A DNA stretch of 11,324 nucleotides from Kiritimatiellia bacterium. Its GTDB lineage: Bacteria; Verrucomicrobiota; Kiritimatiellia; SLAD01. The stretch spans positions 1 to 11,324 of the forward strand of contig SKXR01000145.1 in NCBI GenBank assembly GCA_007128275.1, given 5' to 3'. Within the stretch, counting starts at the first letter, position 1. Every line of letters begins with the position of its first letter. The position numbers and the translations under genes were made by a program. The notes below the pieces were generated by a model, which was given only the letters and a program-made list of their open reading frames with translations, had not been told where the DNA came from and did no database searches. This document shows, piece after piece, positions 1-6,686 of this stretch.

Positions 1-464
1 AAAACAACGAACATGAGCTGCACGAAAACAAGATCCGCCTGCGAGTGATTGGACGCATGACCGACCTGCCTAAGTTGATTCAGCGCCGGTTGAATAAGGT
101 CATGGAGGCGACGCGAGACTACAAGGGCGGCACCCTGATCCTGGCCTTGAGTTACGGGGGCCGCGCGGAGTTGGTCGATGCCATGAAGGCCATTGGGAAG
201 AAAGTGGCTGACGGTAAACTCAAGCCGGACAAAATCACGGATCGGACCATCGCCGATCATCTCTACGCGCCCGATGTGCCGGACCCCGATCTCATGGTTC
301 GAACCAGCGGCGAAATGCGTCTCAGTAATTTTCTGCTCTGGCAGCTGTCGTATGCCGAATTATATGTGACCGACGTGCTATGGCCGGATTTTCGGGAAGC
401 CGATCTCCTCAAAGCCATAGATGCTTATGCGCATCGACATCGGCGTTTTGGTGACGTGGGATGA
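1..464 (+). CDS. uppS: Isoprenyl transferase (undecaprenyl diphosphate synthase), 3' part
   Basis: This is the C-terminal ~153 residues of a cis-prenyltransferase; the frame is open to the window edge (first full codon at position 3), so the start lies upstream. The family condenses isopentenyl diphosphate units onto farnesyl diphosphate to make the undecaprenyl carrier lipid for peptidoglycan and other envelope polymers. Visible signatures are the IRLRVIG strand, the SYGGR motif, the substrate-binding RTSGE followed by LSNFLLWQ, the near-invariant AELYVTDVLWPDF block, and the C-terminal HRRFG. The usual length is about 230-260 residues, so roughly 60% is here; the N-terminal catalytic DGNxRW motif is outside the window. 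It overlaps cdsA by four bases (ATGA), the classic uppS-cdsA pairing. Identification is firm; only the 5' end is missing. Confidence 0.95.
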   Translation, partial: NNEHELHENKIRLRVIGRMTDLPKLIQRRLNKVMEATRDYKGGTLILALSYGGRAELVDAMKAIGKKVADGKLKPDKITDRTIADHLYAPDVPDPDLMVRTSGEMRLSNFLLWQLSYAELYVTDVLWPDFREADLLKAIDAYAHRHRRFGDVG

Positions 465-1306
465 TCCGACATCGTGTCATTAACGGGGCGATTATGATCG
501 CCATGCTTATCGGGGCGCTGTTTCTCCCCGCTGCGGCGGTCTTTTTCCTCATTCCCTTGTTGGCCGCGCTCATGTTGTGGGAGTTCTACTCGCTACTGCA
601 AGGGGCTGGAATGCCTGCTTTCCGAGGCATCGGCACGGCGGGCGGGTTCGTATTGATTCTGGCCACCGGGCTGAACTATCACATGCTGCACGGGGAAGGG
701 GCGCATGAGTGGGAAACGTTGTTGCTCGCCGCTATTGTGATTGTGGTCTTGATCCGACAATGCTTTGAAAGAAGCGATCAGCGCCATTTGATCACCATTA
801 TGTCCACCTTGACGGGGATCCTGTATATCGCGTTCCTGTTTAATTTCTACACCAAGCTGTTGCTGGACTGGCCGGAAGGCGATGGCCGGATGCTCCTTTT
901 CTACATGATCTTGGTGGTCAAAGTGACGGATATGGCCGCGTATGCCACGGGGTGCAGTATTGGCCGGCACAAATTGATCCCGCGTATTTCCCCCGCCAAG
1001 ACGTGGGAAGGCTGCGCGGGAGGCGTATTGGGGGGCCTGCTCACCAGTTTGATCTTCTGGTGGAGTACGGGGGGTGAAATCGGTCCCGTCACTTTAGGCA
1101 TTGCGGATGCGCTGATACTGGGTATCTTATTGCCGGTCACCGGTATCGTCGGTGACCTGATAGAGTCCATGCTCAAACGGGCGGCCGAAGTCAAGGATTC
1201 GGGTTGCCTGCTGAAGGGAATGGGCGGCGTTTTGGATGTGCTTGACAGCCTTCTGTTTGCCGGACCCGTTCTCTATATGTATGTCTTCATCTTCCTCGTT
1301 TCCTGA
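461..1306 (+). CDS. cdsA: Phosphatidate cytidylyltransferase (CDP-diglyceride synthase)
   Basis: Integral membrane enzyme making CDP-diacylglycerol from phosphatidate and CTP, the entry point to bacterial phospholipids. The 281-residue protein is hydrophobic throughout with about eight likely membrane helices, the usual size and topology. The family pattern is visible: a DMAAYATG...GRHKLIPRISPAKTWEG block, then the C-terminal signature starting SMLKR with K245-D246-S-G and D259/D262 of LDVLDSLLFAGPV. The signature deviates from the classical form at three places: Pro to Lys before G253, His to Met254 (GMGG), and Arg to Val260. The metal-binding acidic residues are kept, so activity is likely. 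The ATG overlaps the uppS stop, suggesting translational coupling; rseP follows after about 30 bp. Confidence 0.93.
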   Translation: MIRHRVINGAIMIAMLIGALFLPAAAVFFLIPLLAALMLWEFYSLLQGAGMPAFRGIGTAGGFVLILATGLNYHMLHGEGAHEWETLLLAAIVIVVLIRQCFERSDQRHLITIMSTLTGILYIAFLFNFYTKLLLDWPEGDGRMLLFYMILVVKVTDMAAYATGCSIGRHKLIPRISPAKTWEGCAGGVLGGLLTSLIFWWSTGGEIGPVTLGIADALILGILLPVTGIVGDLIESMLKRAAEVKDSGCLLKGMGGVLDVLDSLLFAGPVLYMYVFIFLVS

Positions 1307-1335
1307 TGCGAGGAATACAGCCGATTGGATAATTG

Positions 1336-2724
1336 ATGATTTTGGGAATCTATACGTTGGTGGTGGTCTTGCTCCTGTTCGGGTTGACTATTTTCATCCA
1401 TGAACTGGGGCATTTTCTGGTGGCGCGTTGGTTCGGCATGAAAGTCGACGCCTTTGCCATCGGATTCGGGCCCGCGATCTGGAGCAAGAAGAAAGACGGG
1501 GTGCAGTACAAAATCGGGATCATCCCGTTTGGCGGCTACGTGGCCTTGCCGCAAATGGATCCGGAAGGCGAATCCCAAAGCGATACCGAAACACTGCCCG
1601 ACATCGCACCATGGAAGAAGATTCCCGTGGCATTGGCCGGTGCGGTGGGCAACATCATTCTCGCTGTGCTCGTGGCCTGGGTGATCTTCTTCATCGGCAT
1701 GCCGTCCGCCCCCCATCAGCGCAATACGGTGGTCGGTTACGTCGAGCAGGGCAGTGAAGCCTATGAGCAGGGGCTCCGGCCGGGTGATCGGATCCTGTCC
1801 GTGAACGGAGAGGCCGTCAATAACTGGAGCGACATCATGGTCAGCGCGACACTTTCCAGAGAAGTCGTGCTCGAAGCCGAAACGCCGGAACGCGTCATTG
1901 AAGTGTATATACCGACGCACGACACGGAGCTTGGCGTGCGTCTTATACCGGGCGTGTCCTGGTTCGGCTATTCCGATGTCGCTCAGGTCGTGCCCGGCTC
2001 CCCCGCGGAACGTGCGGGCGTGAAAGTCGGCGATCGTTTGAAGGAATTGAACGGGATTCCCCTGTACAGCCAGGCCCAGTTAATCGAGTTGGTAGACGTG
2101 TTCCGCGATCAGCAAGTTCCGCTGGTGGTCAAACGGGATGGCGAGCTCGTCGAACTGGAGGTCCGACCCGCGTATAATCCGGAGGAAGGCCGCGCACTCA
2201 TCGGTATCGGCTTCAATCCGTGGGCGGTTGATTTCGACGAGATTATTCATCCCCGCCCGTCGGAATTGATCCTGGAATTCTCCACCTTGATCTTCCGTGT
2301 GTTGGGCGCGTTGGTGACGCCCGGGACATCCGGTATGGCCGCCAGCGCCCTTGCCGGGCCTGTCTTCATCTTGAAGAGCCTCTGGGACATGGTTCAAAAC
2401 AGTTTTGCCATGGCGTTATGGTTCACGTGTCTGCTCAATGTGAATCTGGCCATTCTGAATCTCTTGCCGATTCCGGTCTTGGATGGTGGACACATTGTCT
2501 TCTCCCTATGGGAAGTCATTACCCGGCGCCGCATCAATGCGCGATTCAAAGTCGCGGTCATGGGCGCGTGCTGGTTCCTGTTGATCTTCGCCATGCTGTT
2601 TCTCTCGTATCGTGACGTGGCGCGCCTGGGGTGGATGGATCGTTCCGCGCCGGTGGAAGAAGAAATGGAGCCGCTGCCGGAGGACGTGGAGGACGACGAG
2701 TCGGCTCCCCATGAGCAGGACTAG
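1336..2724 (+). CDS. rseP: RseP-type site-2 (intramembrane) zinc metalloprotease
   Basis: Inner-membrane site-2 protease of the RseP/MmpA family, which cuts transmembrane segments of anti-sigma factors and remnant signal peptides. Seen with the ATG at 1336 (462 aa): first helix carrying H22-E23-L-G-H26; second helix around 101-120; two PDZ domains at roughly 130-190 (GLRPGDRILSVNGE) and 210-280 (PGSPAERAGVKVGDRL); the third metal ligand D383 in NLLPIPVLDGGH; a last helix near 406-424; and a strongly acidic C-terminal tail. Length is typical. An in-frame TTG lies immediately upstream at 1333; ATG is preferred, although no strong Shine-Dalgarno is seen for either. It sits directly behind cdsA, where dxr is commonly found between them. 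No anti-sigma substrate gene is visible in the window. Confidence 0.95.
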   Translation: MILGIYTLVVVLLLFGLTIFIHELGHFLVARWFGMKVDAFAIGFGPAIWSKKKDGVQYKIGIIPFGGYVALPQMDPEGESQSDTETLPDIAPWKKIPVALAGAVGNIILAVLVAWVIFFIGMPSAPHQRNTVVGYVEQGSEAYEQGLRPGDRILSVNGEAVNNWSDIMVSATLSREVVLEAETPERVIEVYIPTHDTELGVRLIPGVSWFGYSDVAQVVPGSPAERAGVKVGDRLKELNGIPLYSQAQLIELVDVFRDQQVPLVVKRDGELVELEVRPAYNPEEGRALIGIGFNPWAVDFDEIIHPRPSELILEFSTLIFRVLGALVTPGTSGMAASALAGPVFILKSLWDMVQNSFAMALWFTCLLNVNLAILNLLPIPVLDGGHIVFSLWEVITRRRINARFKVAVMGACWFLLIFAMLFLSYRDVARLGWMDRSAPVEEEMEPLPEDVEDDESAPHEQD

Positions 2725-3132
2725 ATGGCGCGAAATTACGGACAACTCTTCAGGGGGGAAGGGGTCTGGGTTCCCCGCTGGGTCATTACGATAATCGTTT
2801 TGGCGGCTTTACTGTGGTTTGCCGCAAGGATATTCGTACCGCCGATGTGGACGGTACAACGATTGGACGCGCCGAATGGAGAACGTTCCGCGCGCCTGAT
2901 GCGCAGCGTGTATATCCGCCACCACTTTGTGGTTCAACTTCGGGAGGGCCTGCTCTGGCAAACCGCCCATTATTCCCCGCCCATCACCAATGATTTCCGT
3001 GTGGATTTGGGTGAACGGTTGCGTTGGTCGGATGATTCAACGCGTGTGTGGTTGATGATGGAAGGCGCCCCGGTCTGGGGGTATGATTTTGAGAGACAAC
3101 GAAGGTTGGAGGCTGACGAACTGCGGCAGTAA
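2725..3132 (+). CDS. Small single-helix membrane protein, unknown function
   Basis: I do not recognise this 135-residue protein. It has a short basic N-terminus, one hydrophobic helix at about residues 19-40 (WVITIIVLAALLWFAARIF), then a polar domain of about 95 residues rich in Arg, Trp and aromatic residues (for example VYIRHHFVVQLREG and LRWSDDSTRVWLMMEG). The pattern of alternating strands suggests a small beta-rich domain outside the inner membrane. It lacks a lipobox and catalytic motifs. The ATG abuts the rseP stop codon with no intervening base and an upstream GCAGGA may serve as ribosome site, so it is very probably co-transcribed and coupled with rseP. The coupling hints at an envelope role, but that is inference. 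It is real by its position: it fills exactly the space between two well-identified genes. Confidence 0.75.
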   Translation: MARNYGQLFRGEGVWVPRWVITIIVLAALLWFAARIFVPPMWTVQRLDAPNGERSARLMRSVYIRHHFVVQLREGLLWQTAHYSPPITNDFRVDLGERLRWSDDSTRVWLMMEGAPVWGYDFERQRRLEADELRQ

Positions 3133-3135
3133 GGA
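3131..3135 (+). promoter_or_regulatory. Shine-Dalgarno AAGGA that sets the GH13 start
   Basis: AAGGA directly after the stop codon of the preceding gene (3130-3132), ten bases ahead of the ATG at 3146. A second purine run (GAGGA at 3140-3144) lies too close to that ATG to be the main site. The longer in-frame start at 3083 would overlap the upstream gene by 50 bases and add 21 residues that do not resemble a GH13 N-terminus, so 3146 is favoured. Confidence 0.5.
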
Positions 3136-3145
3136 CGACGAGGAT

Positions 3146-4858
3146 ATGGACGCGAACAAGAGGATAACCACACCGGATTGGGCGCGTGACGCCGTTTGGT
3201 ATCAAATCTTTCCCGAACGATTCCGAAATGGAATGCCGGACAATGATCCGCGGTTGGAGGATATCAGCGACCATCCCGTGGCGGACTGGGAGATCTGTCC
3301 GTGGGGGATGGATTGGTATCGGCCCGCGCCGTGGGAGAATGGAGGCGCGAAACATCGTGGCGGCGTGTATCTCCGCCGCTACGGCGGCGATCTGATCGGT
3401 GTGCGCGAGAAGTTGGACTACCTGCAGGAGCTGGGTATCAATGCGATCTATTTGAACCCCGTTTTTACCGCCCGTTCACTGCATAAATACGACGGCGCCA
3501 CCTTCCATCATATCGACCCGACTTTCGGGCCGGATCGGGAAGGCGATTTGAACGCATTGGCGACGGCCGAAGAAACAGAGGATCCCGCCACTTGGATCTG
3601 GACCGCGGCCGACACCTATTTTCTCAAGCTGATCGAGGACATACATGAACGGGGTATGCGCATCATCATCGACGGCGTCTTCAATCACACGGGATGCGAG
3701 TTCTTTGCTTTCCAGGATATTCTGAAGCACGGGCGCTCGTCCCGCTACGCCGACTGGTATCTCATTGATCGGTGGCGCAAGGACGGCTCGTTCCAGTACA
3801 AGGGCTGGTTCAATCACAAGGCCCTCCCGGAATTCAACCGCACCAAGGATAATCTGGTCGATCCGGTGCGCGAGTATGTCTTTCATTGCACACGACGTTG
3901 GATGGATCCGTTGAAGAATGGCGATTCGTCGAAAGGTATCGATGGCTGGCGCCTGGATGTCGCCTTTTGCGTACCGCAAGGATTCTGGAGGGATTGGCGT
4001 CGACTGGTAAAATCGATCAACCCGGACGCGTATTTGTCCGCGGAAATCGTGACGGAGGCCCAGGACTATCTGCAGGGCGACCAATTTGATGCGGTCATGA
4101 ATTACATGTGGATGTATCCCGTGGTGGAATACTTTGCGCCCTCCGCCAAGCCGTTGGACATGTCCTCCTTCAAGAAGCGTCTGGACACGCTCCGATCCGC
4201 GTATCCCGAGGAAGTGACGCCGGTGTTGCAAAACTTGCTGGATTCGCACGATGTGGGAAGAATCGCCTCGATGCTGGAGAATCCGGATGAACCCAAATCT
4301 CATTGGGAGGATTATTTCCACGTATCCCGCGTGAAGCAGAACCCCCGTTATGTGACAACCCGCCCGGGCGCGTCGGCGTGGCGGTCCTTGAAGCAACTGG
4401 TCCTCTTTCAAATGACGTATCCCGGGGCTCCTATGCTCTATTATGGCACCGAAGTCGGCATGTGGGGCGCCAATGATCCGGACAATCGACAGCCGATGCT
4501 TTGGGACGATATGGAGTATGAGCCGGAACGCTTCACGCCCGCTGGTCGGAATTCACAAACCGCGCGCCGACCGGACAAGGCGCTTCTTGCCTTCTTCAAG
4601 CAGGCGATTCGATTGCGTAAAGATCATGCGGTATTCCGGCGTGGATCCTTTCAATGGGTGCGAACAGGTCAACCCCGGTTGTTGGCTTTTGAACGCTCTC
4701 ACGAAGGGCGCACTGTGCGGGTTTTGTTCAATACGCGAGACCAGGCCGTAAGGTACAAGCTGGAAAAGCCGGCGGTGGACCTCTGGAACGAGGGCAGGTC
4801 CCTTTCGGCGGGGGAAGTGGAAGTCGAAGGGCGGGGGTGGAGCCTACTCGAACTATGA
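3146..4858 (+). CDS. GH13 alpha-glucan hydrolase (neopullulanase/cyclomaltodextrinase/alpha-amylase-like)
   Basis: Cytoplasmic glycoside hydrolase family 13 enzyme (570 aa) acting on alpha-glucosidic bonds; no signal peptide. The barrel starts at once with WARDAVWYQIFPERF, and all four GH13 regions are intact: region I DGVFNH (D176 to H181), region II GWRLDV with R269 and nucleophile D271, region III LSAEIV with acid/base E300, and region IV DSHD with H368 and D369. A C-terminal beta domain (about 490-570, AFERSHEGRTVRVLFNT) follows. The wording of these motifs is closest in my memory to neopullulanase/cyclomaltodextrinase enzymes, but the N-terminal beta-sandwich (CBM34) that those normally carry is absent. 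The exact substrate (glycogen, maltodextrin, cyclodextrin, pullulan) cannot be told. It overlaps the next gene by four bases (ATGA), an unexpected partner for a metabolic enzyme. Confidence 0.9.
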   Translation: MDANKRITTPDWARDAVWYQIFPERFRNGMPDNDPRLEDISDHPVADWEICPWGMDWYRPAPWENGGAKHRGGVYLRRYGGDLIGVREKLDYLQELGINAIYLNPVFTARSLHKYDGATFHHIDPTFGPDREGDLNALATAEETEDPATWIWTAADTYFLKLIEDIHERGMRIIIDGVFNHTGCEFFAFQDILKHGRSSRYADWYLIDRWRKDGSFQYKGWFNHKALPEFNRTKDNLVDPVREYVFHCTRRWMDPLKNGDSSKGIDGWRLDVAFCVPQGFWRDWRRLVKSINPDAYLSAEIVTEAQDYLQGDQFDAVMNYMWMYPVVEYFAPSAKPLDMSSFKKRLDTLRSAYPEEVTPVLQNLLDSHDVGRIASMLENPDEPKSHWEDYFHVSRVKQNPRYVTTRPGASAWRSLKQLVLFQMTYPGAPMLYYGTEVGMWGANDPDNRQPMLWDDMEYEPERFTPAGRNSQTARRPDKALLAFFKQAIRLRKDHAVFRRGSFQWVRTGQPRLLAFERSHEGRTVRVLFNTRDQAVRYKLEKPAVDLWNEGRSLSAGEVEVEGRGWSLLEL

Positions 4859-5919
4859 GAATCTATACCTGTACGTGTGGACAATCACTTTTCTACGAAA
4901 ACAACCGCTGCCTCCAATGTGACGCGGAACTGGGCTTTTGTCCTTCCTGCTCGATGCTCGTCGCGCTGACGCCCCTTGACGGTATGCGGTATCGGTGCGG
5001 GAACCCGGGTTGCGGTGTAGTCTGTGTCAAATGCTCGAATTATTCCGAATACAATGTGTGCAACCGGTGCGTGACGGTTCCGGAAGTCGGTGCAAAACCC
5101 GCACCCTACTGCGACTGTTGCCGTTGCAATCAGACTGTACCGGATCTTTCCGTCTCGGGGAATTGGGAAAAATGGTATCGCCTGGAAGTTGCCAAGCGCC
5201 GTCTTTTTTATGATCTCGATATATTGGGGTTGCCGTACGGGACGGCGGCGGACGGGTTTGATCCGCCCTTGTCGTTTGATTTCAAGGCGGACCTGATCCC
5301 TTCCGACGACTTTTGGCGAACGATGGGGCTAGGCGAACGCGTCTACACGGGCCATGCGAACGGGAAGATCACCATCAACATTCGCGAAGCGGACGAGGTG
5401 GAACGGGAACGCTTGAGGGTGGATATGGGGGAAGCGCATCGTACGTTGATCGGCCATTTCCGCCATGAAATCGGGCATTATTACTGGGACGTGTTGGTCA
5501 AGGGCCGCCGGGACACCGAATTTACAGCCGCGTTCGGCGATCCGTATGAACCGGACTATGCGTCGTCCATGGATGCCTACTATCGAAATGGCCCGGCACG
5601 GGATTGGGCGGAGCGGTACGTCAGCGCCTATGCGTCCATGCACCCTTGGGAAGATTGGGCGGAGACGTTTGCCATGTATCTCGACATGGTCAGCGCACTG
5701 GAAACCGCGGTGCAGATCGGGTTCCTTCCGGAAGCAGGGTTTGATCCCCGCAAGATGGATCAAATGGTCTCATCCTATCAACGGCTCGGCATAGGTCTCA
5801 ATGAGCTCAGTCGTACGATGGGGCTTCTGGACATGGTTCCGGAGGTGTTTGTGGCGCCCGTGGTGAAGAAGATGCAGCTCGTGCACGCGAGCTGTATGGA
5901 CGTTGCGTCGCGGCGTTAA
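4855..5919 (+). CDS. Zinc-ribbon plus zinc-metallopeptidase protein (putative zinc-binding metallopeptidase family)
   Basis: A 354-residue two-part protein. Residues 1-95 carry 16 cysteines, mostly in CxC or CxxC pairs (C6/C8, C19/C22, C29/C32, C57/C60, C69/C72, then C86, C88, C89, C91), which suggests several zinc ribbons. The rest is a metallopeptidase-like domain with H204-E205-I-G-H208 and a downstream WEDWAETF (265-272) that probably holds the third zinc ligand. This matches the architecture I recall for the zinc-ribbon/putative zinc-binding peptidase family (PF10005 plus PF15887), soluble and without signal peptide. Such genes often occur near ATP-grasp/alpha-E/Anbu clusters, as here. 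Start: ATG 4855 overlaps the GH13 stop (ATGA) with a GGTGGAG upstream; a GTG at 4837 is in frame but less likely. Substrate is unknown. Its stop overlaps that of the convergent lipoprotein gene. Confidence 0.85.
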   Translation: MRIYTCTCGQSLFYENNRCLQCDAELGFCPSCSMLVALTPLDGMRYRCGNPGCGVVCVKCSNYSEYNVCNRCVTVPEVGAKPAPYCDCCRCNQTVPDLSVSGNWEKWYRLEVAKRRLFYDLDILGLPYGTAADGFDPPLSFDFKADLIPSDDFWRTMGLGERVYTGHANGKITINIREADEVERERLRVDMGEAHRTLIGHFRHEIGHYYWDVLVKGRRDTEFTAAFGDPYEPDYASSMDAYYRNGPARDWAERYVSAYASMHPWEDWAETFAMYLDMVSALETAVQIGFLPEAGFDPRKMDQMVSSYQRLGIGLNELSRTMGLLDMVPEVFVAPVVKKMQLVHASCMDVASRR

Positions 5920-6464
5920 TTCAACCGTACCCCATACGTGTTGGATACAAGACGGCCCGTCCAATACGGCGTAAGGTTCGGGTTTAGGTTTCTTGCGGAT
6001 ATATAGTGGGCGTGGAAGTCCATGATCCCGGGTCGCGGGAAATAGAAGGTCTCAATGTGCTCCAGATAAACAAGCCGATGGCCGGGTGGCAACAGGACGG
6101 CGTCCGATTCCGGCAGGAAACGCGGCGTGGGCCGTTCGCGTACGTAATGATCCCGAACGCCGGTGGGATAGACCCAGTAGAATAGGATGTAAGGGTTGCG
6201 GGGAACCCAATAGCCCTGGTTGCCCACATTCTCAAGTATAACCCGGAAGGTGACCGGCTTCCCAAACACGAACTCATCGCTGATGGGATCAATCGTCAAC
6301 TGAAGTCCTTGATCCGGACGGGCATCGCGAACCGGACCGGTTTCGGAAGGAATATAGGGGTCGGGTACCGTCGAACAGGCTGCCAAGAAGGTAACGGCCA
6401 ATATAAGCCCACTGCGCGCGACTCGCGGCAGGGGGGTGGGGATGTGGCTGGAATGGGCGAGCAT
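5916..6464 (-). CDS. Predicted lipoprotein, unknown function
   Basis: A 182-residue protein with a lipoprotein signal: R14 and R17, a hydrophobic stretch (LILAVTFLAAC) and lipobox L27-A-A-C30, followed by Ser, which by the Enterobacteria rule would allow outer-membrane sorting. The mature part is about 150 residues and looks like a small beta-sandwich (LQLTIDPISDEFVFGKPVTF, then VILENVG), reminiscent of immunoglobulin-like or BsuPI-type domains. It is rich in Tyr, Pro and Trp, with no catalytic motif visible. I do not recognise a named family. The start is the only ATG; no clear Shine-Dalgarno precedes it. It is the only - strand gene, lying between the metallopeptidase and the ATP-grasp operon. 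The stops of this gene (5916-5918) and the metallopeptidase gene (5917-5919) share the sequence TTAA. Confidence 0.8.
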   Translation of the reverse strand: MLAHSSHIPTPLPRVARSGLILAVTFLAACSTVPDPYIPSETGPVRDARPDQGLQLTIDPISDEFVFGKPVTFRVILENVGNQGYWVPRNPYILFYWVYPTGVRDHYVRERPTPRFLPESDAVLLPPGHRLVYLEHIETFYFPRPGIMDFHAHYISARNLNPNLTPYWTGRLVSNTYGVRLN

Positions 6465-6493
6465 AATAAAATCAAAATGAATCCGTGTTTGCC

Positions 6494-6522
6494 ACTATCC
6501 TTCCAAACGAGTCGAATCGCAA
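6494..6522 (-). promoter_or_regulatory. Weak candidate promoter for the lipoprotein gene
   Basis: On the - strand, TTGCGA (6522-6517) and GATAGT (6499-6494) are separated by 17 bases, each matching the sigma70 consensus at four of six positions. They lie about 30 bases ahead of the lipoprotein ATG. The spacing is right but the boxes are weak, and such matches arise by chance, so this is only a candidate. Confidence 0.25.
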
Positions 6523-6626
6523 ATCTTTTTGAGAAAACGTGAACGTCTCCTCTTGCGCTTGTTGGGGAGGTTGCTGTATAAGGACGATCCCCCCAGGCGA
6601 ATATTCATCCGTAATCGGTTTCCCGG

Positions 6627-6655
6627 TTGGTATTGTTCGCGTCGTTTGTTATATT
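6627..6655 (+). promoter_or_regulatory. Candidate sigma70-like promoter of the ATP-grasp operon
   Basis: TTGGTA (6627-6632) and TATATT (6650-6655) with an ideal 17-base spacer. The -10 box matches TATAAT at five of six positions and the -35 box matches TTGACA at four of six. Transcription would begin near 6662, giving a leader of about 25 bases before the ATG at 6687. This is the only long non-coding gap upstream of the operon, as expected for its promoter. The rest of the 222-bp divergent gap (6465-6686) shows no convincing operator or terminator. Confidence 0.45.
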
Positions 6656-6686
6656 TGATCGCAGTATGCCTAGGCGATGGTAAACT

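Noticed and set aside
3083..3145. Upstream in-frame ATG extending GH13 by 21 residues
   Set aside because: Would overlap the preceding gene by 50 bases and lacks a better ribosome site than the ATG at 3146, which has AAGGA upstream.
3476..4411. 311-codon - strand frame inside the GH13 gene
   Set aside because: Antisense to the intact catalytic core of GH13; no motifs of its own.
6495..6608. Small basic 37-residue frame on the - strand (contains KRKRRRSRF) in the divergent gap
   Set aside because: It is the tail of the antisense shadow frame; no Shine-Dalgarno stands at a proper distance from its ATG, and it overlaps both candidate promoters.
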